From: Flavobacteriaceae bacterium | Lineage (GTDB): Bacteria > Bacteroidota > Bacteroidia > Flavobacteriales > Flavobacteriaceae | Assembly: GCA_947456815.1 (NCBI GenBank) | Contig: CANGTL010000011.1 | Span: forward strand, 1 to 64,000 | Reading direction: 5' to 3' | Length of the DNA stretch: 64,000 bases | Part shown: positions 8,483 through 16,245 of the stretch, in pieces | Numbering within the stretch: the first letter of the stretch is position 1 | How the letters are laid out: every line of letters begins with the position of its first letter | Notes under the pieces: model-generated | What the model was told of the DNA's origin: nothing | Seen by the model: only the letters and a program-made list of their open reading frames with translations | Database searches by the model: none | Program-made: the position numbers and the translations under genes

Positions 8483-9067
8483 ATGACCAACCCAACCATC
8501 GACATCAAAAACATCGAAGTACTTTCCAACAATTGGTACACGTTGCGAAAAATAACTTACAATTATCAGAAAAAAGACAACACTTGGGAAACGCAAATCC
8601 GTGAAGCCTACGACCGTGGCAATGGCGCAACCATTTTACTTTACAACAAAATAAATAAAAACGTAATCCTAACCCGCCAATTTCGGCTGCCCACCTTTTT
8701 AAATGGTAACGAAACGGGAATGATGATCGAAGCCTGCGCTGGGCTTTTAGACAAAGACAATGCGGAAGATTGCATCAAAAGAGAAACAGAAGAAGAAACA
8801 GGTTATCAGGTGAAAGACGTTCGCAAAATTTTTGAAGTCTATATGTCGCCAGGATCCGTAACCGAAATAGTTCATTTTTTCGTTGGGGAATATACCAAAG
8901 ACATGAAAGTCAATGATGGTGGCGGTGTTGCAGATGAACAAGAAAATATCGAAGTTCTTGAATTGTCTTTTGATAAAGCTTATGGCATGATTGCTTCTGG
9001 GGAGATTAAGGACGCTAAAACCATTATGCTGTTGCAGTACGCAAAAATCAATACGTTAATCGACTAA
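8483..9067 (+). CDS. nudK: NUDIX hydrolase, GDP-mannose pyrophosphatase NudK-like
   Basis: Mg2+-dependent hydrolase of nucleoside diphosphate sugars. The Nudix box is intact: GLLDKDNAEDCIKRETEEET, at about residues 87-106, carrying the REUxEE core as RETEEE. The N-terminal half (WYTLRKITYNYQKKDNTWE, then REAYDRGNGATILLYN) and the MSPGSVTEIVHFF segment after the box match the NudK/ADP-ribose pyrophosphatase group. At 194 aa it has normal length. A near-consensus -7 element (TACTTTTA, about 8438-8445) precedes it. Substrate choice between GDP-mannose and ADP-ribose is from family resemblance only. Confidence 0.85.
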   Translation: MTNPTIDIKNIEVLSNNWYTLRKITYNYQKKDNTWETQIREAYDRGNGATILLYNKINKNVILTRQFRLPTFLNGNETGMMIEACAGLLDKDNAEDCIKRETEEETGYQVKDVRKIFEVYMSPGSVTEIVHFFVGEYTKDMKVNDGGGVADEQENIEVLELSFDKAYGMIASGEIKDAKTIMLLQYAKINTLID

Positions 9068-9085
9068 GACGCCATTTGGAATTGC

Positions 9086-9093
9086 TATCTTTG
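9086..9093 (+). promoter_or_regulatory. Bacteroidota -7 element for rlmF
   Basis: TATCTTTG (9086-9093) is an exact TAnnTTTG match only 16 nt before the ATG at 9110, implying a very short 5' leader. Confidence 0.65.
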
Positions 9094-9109
9094 CGGCCAC
9101 TTCTTGCAC

Positions 9110-10054
9110 ATGAAAACAAAAACCAATTCCGAAAAAACCAATTTACATCCGCGAAATTTACATCGGTTTGGTTATGATTTTCCAGTTTTAATTGACGCTT
9201 GTACTGAATTAGAACCTTTTGTTTTTGTCAATCAATACAATACACAAACAATCGATTTTAGTGATGCTGATGCAGTGAAAACGCTCAATAAAGCACTTTT
9301 AAAAAAGTATTACGGCGTTGAACATTGGGATATTCCAAATCAGTATTTATGTCCACCGATTCCAAGTCGTGTCGATTATATCCATCATCTTGCTGATCTC
9401 CTGGCTTCCAACAATAATGGCGAAATTCCAACGGGCGAAAATGTTCAGGGTTTGGATATTGGCATCGGCGCCAACGCGATTTATCCATTGCTCGGTAATG
9501 CCTGTTATGGTTGGAGTTTTGTGGGAACTGACACCGATGAAACTGCGTTGCAAAACTGCAAAAAAATCTTTGGCTCCAATCCACAACTAATGGATTTCAT
9601 GAGTTTGCAATTACAAATTGAACCCCGATTTCTTTTTAAAAACATCATTACAGTAGAAGACCGGTTCGCATTTACGATTTGTAATCCGCCTTTTCACGCC
9701 TCTGAAGCGGAAGCAAATAAAGCCAATCTCCGAAAAATCAACTCACTACAAAATACCAAATCTAGAGCACCGCATTTGAACTTCGGTGGTCAAAATGCAG
9801 AGTTATGGTGTGAAGGCGGTGAATTGCGATTCATCACCCAAATGATTTTTGAAAGCGTGAAATATGCCAAACAAGTACTGTGGTTTTCAACTTTGGTGTC
9901 GAAAAAAGACCATCTTTCGAGTCTTTATAAAACGCTAAATAAAGTCAACGCCGCTGAAATAAAGACCATCGAAATGATTCATGGACAAAAAACTAGTCGC
10001 ATCGTCGCATGGACATTCATGACAGAATCACAAAAACGAGATTGGAAATTTTAA
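9110..10054 (+). CDS. rlmF: 23S rRNA (adenine(1618)-N(6))-methyltransferase
   Basis: SAM-dependent methylation of A1618 in 23S rRNA. The N-terminal LHPRNLHRFGYDFPVLI signature is diagnostic for RlmF/YbiN. The SAM-binding loop LDIGIGANAIYPLL and the N6-adenine methyltransferase catalytic motif NPPFH (in CNPPFHASEAEANKAN) are both present. The ATG at 9110 is chosen over an in-frame TTG two codons upstream. The 314-residue length fits the family. The gene has its own promoter and is followed by tandemly duplicated repeats. Confidence 0.93.
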   Translation: MKTKTNSEKTNLHPRNLHRFGYDFPVLIDACTELEPFVFVNQYNTQTIDFSDADAVKTLNKALLKKYYGVEHWDIPNQYLCPPIPSRVDYIHHLADLLASNNNGEIPTGENVQGLDIGIGANAIYPLLGNACYGWSFVGTDTDETALQNCKKIFGSNPQLMDFMSLQLQIEPRFLFKNIITVEDRFAFTICNPPFHASEAEANKANLRKINSLQNTKSRAPHLNFGGQNAELWCEGGELRFITQMIFESVKYAKQVLWFSTLVSKKDHLSSLYKTLNKVNAAEIKTIEMIHGQKTSRIVAWTFMTESQKRDWKF

Positions 10055-10318
10055 GACTTACTACAAATTCGTACATTAAAAAAATCAATAAGAAAATCTG
10101 CGAATCTGCGGTTAAAATCTATAAAGCAATACGCTAACTTTGTAACTTAGCCACTCAGAACCTCAGCAACTCCAAATTGAAGTTTTAATACTTACCACAG
10201 ATTCGCAGATTAATTAATTCAATGAAAAAATCTCCGAATCTGCGGTTAAAATTGATATCACAATACGCTAACTTTGTAACTCAGAACCTCAGCAACTCAG
10301 TAACTCAGCAACTCCAAA
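10055..10318. repeat. Imperfect tandem duplication of an intergenic repeat module upstream of uvrB
   Basis: Copy A (10093-10176) and copy B (10227-10318) share the same order of blocks: an ATCTGCGAATCTGCGG block, then GCTAACTTTGTAACT, then CAGAACCTCAGCAACTCC. Copy B has extra 8-nt units of the AACTCAGC type before the uvrB start. At 10192-10248 the sequence forms an inverted repeat (CCACAGATTCGCAGATT with ATCTCCGAATCTGCGG). Both copies carry TAACTTTG (10135-10142 and 10269-10276), an exact -7 promoter consensus. Confidence 0.85.
10269..10276 (+). promoter_or_regulatory. Repeat-borne -7 element, candidate uvrB promoter
   Basis: TAACTTTG in the second repeat copy lies 42 nt before the uvrB ATG. 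No strong -33 box is seen, so function is uncertain. Confidence 0.4.
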
Positions 10319-12310
10319 ATGAACTTCCAAGTCATCTCCGATTATCAACCCAAAGGCGATCAACCGCAAGCCATTGAAAAATTGACGCAAGGCATTCTCG
10401 AAGATGAAAGATACCAAACGCTGTTAGGTGTTACGGGATCTGGAAAGACATTTACCGTTGCCAATGTGATTCAAGAAGTGCAACGACCTACCTTGGTTTT
10501 AGCGCACAACAAAACTTTGGCGGCGCAATTGTACTCGGAGTTCAAGCAGTTTTTTCCAAACAATGCCGTAGAATATTTTGTTTCGTATTACGACTATTAT
10601 CAGCCCGAAGCTTTCATGCCGGTCACTGGTGTTTTCATTGAAAAGGATTTATCCATCAATGAAGAATTAGAGAAAATGCGAATGTCGACTGTTTCGTCTT
10701 TACTTTCGGGACGGCGCGATATCATTGTGATTTCGTCTGTTTCTTGTTTGTATGGAATCGGAAATCCGGTGGAGTTTCAAAAGAATGTCATCCCAATTGA
10801 AAAAGGTCAAATCATTTCCCGAACGAAGTTGTTGCATCAGTTTGTGCAAAGTTTGTATTCGAGAACCGAAGCCGATTTTACGCCTGGAAGTTTCCGAATC
10901 AAAGGCGATACCGTAGAAATATATCCGAGTTATGCAGACGACGCGTTTCGAATTCACTTCTTTGGCGATGAAATTGAAGAAATAGAACGCTTTGATATCA
11001 AGAATGCACAAGTCATCGAAAAGTTTGAAAAGCTGACGATTTATCCAGCGAATATGTTCGTGACTTCACCCGATGTCTTACAAAATGCGATTTGGGAAAT
11101 TCAACAAGATTTGGTGAAGCAAGTCGATTATTTTAAAGAAATTGGAAAACACCTTGAAGCAAAACGTTTGGAGGAACGCACCAACTTCGACTTGGAAATG
11201 ATTCGTGAATTGGGCTATTGCTCCGGGATTGAAAACTACTCGCGTTATTTGGACGGACGACAAGCAGGAACGCGCCCATTCTGCCTACTCGATTACTTCC
11301 CAAAAGATTATTTGATGGTCGTGGATGAAAGTCACGTGACGATTTCACAAGTTCATGCCATGTACGGCGGCGACCGAAGTCGAAAGGAAAACTTAGTCGA
11401 ATATGGTTTTAGATTGCCCGCTGCGATGGACAATCGTCCGCTGAAGTTTGAAGAATTCGAAGCAATGCAAAACCAAGTGATTTATGTTTCTGCGACTCCC
11501 GCGGATTATGAATTACAGAAATGCGACGGAATTTATGTAGAACAAGTTATTCGTCCCACAGGATTGCTCGATCCGATTATTGAAATTCGTCCAAGTTTGA
11601 ATCAGATTGATGATTTGATTGAAGAAATACAACAACGTGCTGAAATTGACGAGCGCGTTTTGGTGACCACTTTGACCAAAAGAATGGCGGAAGAATTGGC
11701 GAAGTACCTGACTAAAGTAAGTATTCGTTGTCGCTACATTCATTCTGAAGTCGACACTTTAGAGCGCATCGAAATCATGCAAGATTTGCGAAAAGGAATT
11801 TTTGATGTATTGATTGGTGTGAATTTACTTCGTGAAGGTTTGGATTTACCGGAAGTTTCGCTTGTGGCAATACTCGACGCCGATAAAGAAGGCTTTTTAA
11901 GAAGTCATCGGTCGTTGACACAAACAATTGGTCGTGCAGCGAGAAACCTCAAAGGAAAAGCAATTATGTATGCGGACAAAATCACCGTCAGCATGCAAAA
12001 AACCATTGATGAAACCAATTATCGACGGGAGAAGCAAATCAATTTTAATATTGCGAATAACGTGATTCCGACGGCGTTGAACAAAAAAATCGAGAGTGCT
12101 TTTACCAAAATTCCATTGATTGATGCGGAGTTAGGCTATCTGCCGAACGTTGCAGCAGAACCGATCACTGAGTATTTATCTACAGCTGAAATCGACAAAC
12201 GCATTCGTGAAAAACGCAAAGCGATGGAGAAAGCGGCGAAGGATTTAGACTTTATGCAAGCGGCGAAATTACGGGATGAGATTAAATCGCTACAAGGAAA
12301 ACTTGTTTAG
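10319..12310 (+). CDS. uvrB: UvrABC system protein B (excinuclease ABC subunit B)
   Basis: DNA-damage verification helicase subunit of nucleotide excision repair, loaded by UvrA and partner of UvrC. Walker A GVTGSGKT is at residues 37-44. The damage-probing beta-hairpin region FVSYYDYYQPEAFMP, the DEAD-like box VVDESH, helicase motifs (VLVTTLTKRMAEELA; QTIGRAARN) and the C-terminal UVR motif (AMEKAAKDLDFMQAAKLRDEI) are all present. The 663-residue length is canonical. Its TAG stop overlaps the TAA stop of the convergent TerB-like gene by two bases. No SOS operator is recognisable. Confidence 0.98.
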   Translation: MNFQVISDYQPKGDQPQAIEKLTQGILEDERYQTLLGVTGSGKTFTVANVIQEVQRPTLVLAHNKTLAAQLYSEFKQFFPNNAVEYFVSYYDYYQPEAFMPVTGVFIEKDLSINEELEKMRMSTVSSLLSGRRDIIVISSVSCLYGIGNPVEFQKNVIPIEKGQIISRTKLLHQFVQSLYSRTEADFTPGSFRIKGDTVEIYPSYADDAFRIHFFGDEIEEIERFDIKNAQVIEKFEKLTIYPANMFVTSPDVLQNAIWEIQQDLVKQVDYFKEIGKHLEAKRLEERTNFDLEMIRELGYCSGIENYSRYLDGRQAGTRPFCLLDYFPKDYLMVVDESHVTISQVHAMYGGDRSRKENLVEYGFRLPAAMDNRPLKFEEFEAMQNQVIYVSATPADYELQKCDGIYVEQVIRPTGLLDPIIEIRPSLNQIDDLIEEIQQRAEIDERVLVTTLTKRMAEELAKYLTKVSIRCRYIHSEVDTLERIEIMQDLRKGIFDVLIGVNLLREGLDLPEVSLVAILDADKEGFLRSHRSLTQTIGRAARNLKGKAIMYADKITVSMQKTIDETNYRREKQINFNIANNVIPTALNKKIESAFTKIPLIDAELGYLPNVAAEPITEYLSTAEIDKRIREKRKAMEKAAKDLDFMQAAKLRDEIKSLQGKLV

Positions 12311-12738
12311 TTGTATTGCTCTTGAAAAACTTCCAATAGAAAATCTGGTGAAATCATACCTGTCGGCGATAATTCCATCGCTTTCAAAACCCGTTTCATC
12401 GCAAATGGATTTAAGCCCATATTGATTCCGATTTCGTGAATAGCGTTCCTTTCTCGCTCGTGCAAAACACCGTCACAGTGCATCAATAATGCCAATCGAT
12501 AAAATTGTTGAATGCGTTGAAACTCGGATTTAGTAACAGATGGATACAATTCTTGATGAAACAACTGCTTAAAATCTTCCGGTTTGATTTGAAGTTCATC
12601 GGCTACTAAAGTCAAAAACTGCAATTCACGGTCGTGCAACTTCCCATCGACTAAAGAAAAGGAAACCATCTCTGCTAATAAGCTTAATTTTTCTTCGTAG
12701 CTGTTCATCAATTGTTTATTTTTAGCGAAAATATTCAT
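12307..12738 (-). CDS. TerB-like helical protein
   Basis: Small all-helical protein resembling TerB/DjlA-type domains. The repeated EF-hand-like pattern SLVDGKLHDRELQFL (about residues 29-43) and MHCDGVLHERERNAI (about 91-105) is the characteristic metal-binding acidic repeat of this fold. Function is unknown; TerB-like domains bind divalent metal ions near membranes. The start at 12738 (MNIFAKNKQL) could instead be 12708 (MNSYEEK). It converges with uvrB with overlapping stop codons and is divergent, 29 nt away, from the esterase gene. It is not a fragment of uvrB. Confidence 0.75.
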   Translation of the reverse strand: MNIFAKNKQLMNSYEEKLSLLAEMVSFSLVDGKLHDRELQFLTLVADELQIKPEDFKQLFHQELYPSVTKSEFQRIQQFYRLALLMHCDGVLHERERNAIHEIGINMGLNPFAMKRVLKAMELSPTGMISPDFLLEVFQEQYN

Positions 12739-12767
12739 TTTAGTTGAATTCGAAAAAATAAATCCAC

Positions 12768-13565
12768 TTGAAACTTCTTTTCAAACTCTTTCTTTTCTTC
12801 GTCGTCCCAATGGTCTTCGGTCAAGAAAGCACAGCATCAAAGCAGGTGTCAACGTTTACCCTGGAAGCGCCACAATTGCAATCCACCAAAAAAATCTGGT
12901 TGTATTTGCCTAAGAACTATACAACATCAACCAAAAAATATCCAGTCATCTACATGCATGACGGGCAAAATTTGTTCGATGCCAAGACATCCTTTATGGG
13001 CGAATGGAACATTGACGAAAAACTCGACAGTCTCAACGCACAAGTCATCGTGGTAGGCATAGAAACTATCGACAAACGTTTGGAAGAACTGACACCATTT
13101 GTAAACGCAAAACACGGCGGTGGAAAAGCCAATAACTATTTAGATTTTATAGTCAATACTTTAAAACCAAAAATCGATGCCACGTACAGAACCAAAACCA
13201 ATGCAAAAAACACGATGATGATTGGAAGTTCTTTGGGCGGAATGACTTCCTTCTACGCACTATTAAAATACCCCAATGTTTTCGGAAAAGCAGGCGTATT
13301 CTCTCCCGCCTTTTGGTTTAATAGAAACGAACTAGTCGACTTGCTCAAACAAACGAAAAAATTTGATGCTAAAATTTACTTCCTTCATGGCGATAACGAA
13401 GGAGATCCAGATATGATCCCCGATCTAAATCAAATCGAAAATCTAGTAAATACAAAACGATGCGAATGCAAAAAATTGAATAAGAAAGTCCTCGTCAAAG
13501 GCGGGCAACACAACGAAAAATTATGGCGAGATGGTTTTGTAAAAGCGTATCTTTGGCTGAATTAA
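12768..13565 (+). CDS. Secreted alpha/beta-hydrolase, putative esterase (PF00756 type)
   Basis: Predicted serine esterase of the Fes/CE1-like group exported by Sec. The start is a TTG at 12768; it alone gives the complete signal peptide MKLLFKLFLFFVVPMVFGQ. Motifs seen are YMHDGQNLFD (oxyanion/Asp region), the nucleophile elbow GSSLGG, a late acidic residue in HGDNEGDPDM and the catalytic His in GGQHNE. The 265-residue length is typical. It is related to the esterase at 60243-61166 (both with YMHDGQ and GSSxGG) but stands alone here. Substrate unknown. Confidence 0.85.
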   Translation: MKLLFKLFLFFVVPMVFGQESTASKQVSTFTLEAPQLQSTKKIWLYLPKNYTTSTKKYPVIYMHDGQNLFDAKTSFMGEWNIDEKLDSLNAQVIVVGIETIDKRLEELTPFVNAKHGGGKANNYLDFIVNTLKPKIDATYRTKTNAKNTMMIGSSLGGMTSFYALLKYPNVFGKAGVFSPAFWFNRNELVDLLKQTKKFDAKIYFLHGDNEGDPDMIPDLNQIENLVNTKRCECKKLNKKVLVKGGQHNEKLWRDGFVKAYLWLN

Positions 13566-13674
13566 GAAAGAGAAAAGAGCCAAGAAAATAGAATCAAGAA
13601 AAAAAATTACAATTTAATTCTGTCTTGTTTCTTGCAGCGCAGCGGTCTATTCTCTTTTATCTAAAAACAAAAAA
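13566..13674. repeat. Purine-rich intergenic repeat with inverted similarity
   Basis: A purine-rich left half (AGAGAAAAGAGCCAAGAAAA with GAATCAAGAA) is mirrored in complement by TTCTGTCTTGTTTCTTG and CTATTCTCTTTT on the right. It resembles the other repeat-derived leaders in this window and ends about 9 nt before the next start codon. No coding potential is seen. Confidence 0.5.
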
Positions 13675-14106
13675 ATGAATAACAACGATATCTTCAAAAA
13701 ACTCCGTGTAGCACTCATGTTGCGCGATGATCAAATTATTGAAATTCTTGAACTGGTAGATTTCCGCATGTCGAAAGGCGAGATTGGCAATATTTTCCGT
13801 AGCCAAGACCATGCAGATTTTATGGAATGTGGCGACCAAGTGTTGCGTAATTTCTTAAACGGTTTGGTGATTCATCTTCGCGGGACCAAAGAAAACCCTA
13901 AAAATCCTAATGAAGTTTTAGCAAAACACCGCGCTGAAATTCCAGTCAAAGAAAATGCAAAACCGCGCGTTGAATTTAAAGCAACTCCGAAAACGGATTT
14001 CAAGAAAAAGCCAGCTTCAAAAAGCAATTCACGCGACAAGAAACCAGCGCCAAAAATTCAAGTGGTAGAAAAGGTAAAATTTAATAACGGCAAAAAGAAG
14101 CCTTAA
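13675..14106 (+). CDS. DUF1456 family protein (YehS-like)
   Basis: Cytosolic protein of unknown function. The N-terminal half (residues 1-68) matches the DUF1456/YehS pattern: MNNNDIFKKLRVALMLRDDQ, then ILELVDFRMSKGEIGNIFRS and CGDQVLRNFLNGLVIHLRG. E. coli YehS carries two such repeats; here one clear copy is followed by a Lys/Pro-rich basic tail (about residues 85-143) that looks disordered and could bind nucleic acid (inference). The DinB-like gene follows after 11 nt, probably in the same transcript. Confidence 0.82.
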   Translation: MNNNDIFKKLRVALMLRDDQIIEILELVDFRMSKGEIGNIFRSQDHADFMECGDQVLRNFLNGLVIHLRGTKENPKNPNEVLAKHRAEIPVKENAKPRVEFKATPKTDFKKKPASKSNSRDKKPAPKIQVVEKVKFNNGKKKP

Positions 14107-14117
14107 TTTTCTCTGGA

Positions 14118-14576
14118 ATGGAAGCACTCATTCATTTAGTAAACAAACTAGAAAACAACATCGATTCGAAAGATGCTGTCAATAAAAAAGTGTCGCAAGT
14201 GAACGTTTCTTGGCATCTGGCGCATAGCTTGAAAGTCATTCACAACATCATCAAAGTGTTGCAAAGTTCAAACCCAGACGACTACCGCTGGAGATTCAAT
14301 CGCAGCAGAAGCTTTGTTTATTTTATAAATTTCATCCCCAGAGGAAAAGGAAAAGCCCCGAAAGCAGTGATGCCAGCGGAGGAAATTTCAAAAGAAGAAC
14401 TTCATAAAGACATTGCAACGGTCAGACAACTTTTGGAGGAACTGCAACATTTAGATGCTAAAAGTAATTTCACGCATCAGTACTTTGGACAATTGAATTT
14501 AAAGCAAACCAAGAAGTTCTTAGCAATTCATACCAAACATCACCTAAAGATTATAGAGGATATCATTCAATCTTAA
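14118..14576 (+). CDS. DinB-like/DUF1569 family protein
   Basis: Four-helix-bundle protein with the three His positions typical of the DinB-like metal-binding fold: WHLAH at about residues 32-36, HQYFG at about 115-119, and HTKHHL near residue 140. The 152-residue length fits. Members of this superfamily include thiol-dependent transferases, but no activity can be assigned. It is probably co-transcribed with the DUF1456 gene upstream. Confidence 0.75.
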   Translation: MEALIHLVNKLENNIDSKDAVNKKVSQVNVSWHLAHSLKVIHNIIKVLQSSNPDDYRWRFNRSRSFVYFINFIPRGKGKAPKAVMPAEEISKEELHKDIATVRQLLEELQHLDAKSNFTHQYFGQLNLKQTKKFLAIHTKHHLKIIEDIIQS

Positions 14577-14581
14577 AAAAG

Positions 14582-14633
14582 TTAGCCACGAATTCCACGA
14601 ATTTAAATTTATAATTCGTGAATTCGTGGCTAA
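14582..14633. repeat. GCCACG-type palindromic intergenic repeat (copy 2)
   Basis: TTAGCCACGAATT (from 14582) is the inverted complement of AATTCGTGGCTAA (to 14633), with a second ACGAATT/AATTCGT pair inside. Read on the minus strand it is followed by six T residues, so it may also terminate sucC transcription. Confidence 0.85.
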
Positions 14634-14652
14634 AAAAAAATAATACTTTTAT

Positions 14653-15849
14653 TTAAGAACCTAAAGCCTTTTGCACTTGATCAGCGGCTTCTTGAAATTC
14701 TACCGCAGACAAAATTGGCATGCCTGAATTGTCAATCAATTCTTTTGCAATTTCCGCATTGGTTCCTTGCAAACGCACGATAATCGGTACTTTAATCGCA
14801 TCGCCCATATTTTTGTATGCATCAACAACACCTTGCGCTACTCGATCGCAACGCACAATTCCACCAAAAATATTAATCAAAATTGCTTTTACGTTTGGAT
14901 CTTTTAAGATGATACGGAACGCTAATTCCACACGTTTCGCATCCGCAGTTCCACCAACGTCTAGGAAGTTCGCTGGTTCAAAACCGGCATATTTAATCAA
15001 ATCCATCGTAGCCATCGCCAATCCAGCGCCATTTACCATGCAACCTACGGTTCCATCCAAATCGACATAGTTTAATCCCGCTTCTTTGGCTTCTACTTCA
15101 ATCGGATTTTCTTCTCTGATGTCTCGCATGTCGGCATATTTCGGCTGACGATACAACGCATTATCATCAATATTAACTTTGGCATCAACCGCCATTATTT
15201 TGTTATCAGACGTTTTCAAAACTGGATTGATTTCAAACATCGACGCATCACAACCTACATAAGCATTGTAAAGTGAATCGATAAATTTCACCATTTCTTT
15301 GAAAGCATTTCCAGAAAGCCCTAAATTAAAAGCAATTCTTCTCGCTTGGAAACCTTGCAAACCAACCGACGGATCAATTTCTTCATTGTGAATCAAGTGT
15401 GGCGTATGTTCTGCCACTTCCTCGATATCCATTCCACCTTCTGTAGAATAGACAATCATATTTCTTCCTGTCGCTCTGTTCAACAAAACCGACATATAGA
15501 ATTCAGATGTTTCGCTTTCACCAGGATAATACACATCTTCCGCAATCAAAACTTTGTGCACTTTTTTACCTTCCGCTGAAGTTTGCGGCGTAATCAATTG
15601 CATTCCGATGATTTGCTCAGCTAACTCAGTCACCTGATCTAAGTTTTTAGCCAATTTCACACCACCACCTTTTCCACGGCCACCGGCATGTATTTGCGCT
15701 TTCACCACATACCATTGTGTTCCGGTTTCTGTCGTGAGTTGTTTGGCGGCAGCCACCGCTTCTACTGGACTATTCGCCACTATGCCACGTTGTACGCGTA
15801 CGCCATATTTTGCTAAAATCTCTTTTCCTTGGTATTCGTGTATGTTCAT
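14653..15849 (-). CDS. sucC: Succinyl-CoA synthetase (ADP-forming) subunit beta
   Basis: Beta subunit of succinate-CoA ligase in the TCA cycle. It has an N-terminal ATP-grasp domain (MNIHEYQGKEILAKYG; VKAQIHAGGRGKGGGVKLAK at about residues 49-68) with acidic Mg2+ ligands in MFEINPV. The C-terminal CoA-ligase domain carries VGCMVNGAGLAMATMD, FLDVGGTA and ILINIFGGIVRCDRVA. At 398 aa the length is standard. The alpha subunit gene sucD is not adjacent within this window, which is common in Bacteroidota. A TATTTTTG -7 element is read on the minus strand at 15881-15888. Confidence 0.97.
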   Translation of the reverse strand: MNIHEYQGKEILAKYGVRVQRGIVANSPVEAVAAAKQLTTETGTQWYVVKAQIHAGGRGKGGGVKLAKNLDQVTELAEQIIGMQLITPQTSAEGKKVHKVLIAEDVYYPGESETSEFYMSVLLNRATGRNMIVYSTEGGMDIEEVAEHTPHLIHNEEIDPSVGLQGFQARRIAFNLGLSGNAFKEMVKFIDSLYNAYVGCDASMFEINPVLKTSDNKIMAVDAKVNIDDNALYRQPKYADMRDIREENPIEVEAKEAGLNYVDLDGTVGCMVNGAGLAMATMDLIKYAGFEPANFLDVGGTADAKRVELAFRIILKDPNVKAILINIFGGIVRCDRVAQGVVDAYKNMGDAIKVPIIVRLQGTNAEIAKELIDNSGMPILSAVEFQEAADQVQKALGS

Positions 15850-15880
15850 ATGGATGTAATTTGACTTTTTTAAAGTGCCA

Positions 15881-15888
15881 CAAAAATA
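15881..15888 (-). promoter_or_regulatory. -7 promoter element for sucC
   Basis: Read on the minus strand, TATTTTTG matches TAnnTTTG and lies 31 nt upstream of the sucC ATG. No clear -33 box. Confidence 0.5.
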
Positions 15889-15942
15889 ATAAAAAATGGC
15901 AAACTATTGATGGCGTTTTTTAGTTTTTATTTGAGAAATTTT

Positions 15943-16023
15943 AGGAGCTAGTTCCCGCTTTCCGCTATATCTTTTGCGCCGAAAAAACGGCACAAAAGGA
16001 TACCGCTACAATCGGGGCTAGGG
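15943..16023 (-). repeat. Conserved-arm structured intergenic element (copy 1, minus orientation)
   Basis: On the minus strand it reads AGCCCCGATTGTAGCGGTAT, then CCTTTT, a short GC hairpin (GTGCCG with CGGCGC), then AAAAGATATAGCGGA and a GGGAACTAGCTCC end. The arms match the elements at 43527-43632 and 63329-63432; the centre differs. Confidence 0.8.
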
Positions 16024-16025
16024 TG

Positions 16026-16165
16026 AGACTTTAAGATTGCAAGACTGTAAGACCGAGGCAGTAAAATATCCATTCTTAAAATCCGATAGTCCAATCGTCT
16101 TAAAGTCTAAAAATCATTCAATCTTATAATCTTAAAGTCCAAAAATCCTACAGTCCAAAAATCTA
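16026..16165. repeat. Octamer-like AAGATT/AAGACT repeat block in inverted arrangement
   Basis: The left part runs ACTTTAAGATTGCAAGACTG then TAAGACC. The right part contains the complement-like series CAATCTTATAATCTTAAAGT followed by three near-identical AGTCCAAAAATC units. It is intergenic filler ahead of the lysA promoter with no coding potential. Confidence 0.65.
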
Positions 16166-16197
16166 CATCGTTTGAATTACATATTCTTCCCCAATTA

Positions 16198-16229
16198 TTT
16201 GCAAGTCAATCGCAGTAACAATAGATTTG
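16198..16229 (+). promoter_or_regulatory. Complete Bacteroidota promoter for lysA
   Basis: A TTTG -33 element at 16198-16201 and a TAGATTTG -7 element at 16222-16229 are separated by 20 nt, the best match to the Bacteroidota consensus in the window. It lies 16 nt before the lysA ATG. Confidence 0.72.
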
Positions 16230-16245
16230 CGAAAAAGATACGACT

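Larger units (their letters stand above)
15850..16245. other. Divergent intergenic region sucC/lysA: promoters and two repeat elements
   Basis: About 396 nt without a gene. It contains the sucC -7 element (minus strand, 15881-15888), one copy of the conserved-arm structured element (15943-16023), an inverted set of AAGATT/AAGACT-type units (16026-16165) and the lysA promoter (16198-16229). Confidence 0.75.

Noticed and set aside
12307..12738. Possible annotation as a second excinuclease B fragment
   Set aside because: The sequence is TerB-like with two acidic DGxLxxRE motifs and has no UvrB helicase motif; the association comes only from being next to uvrB.
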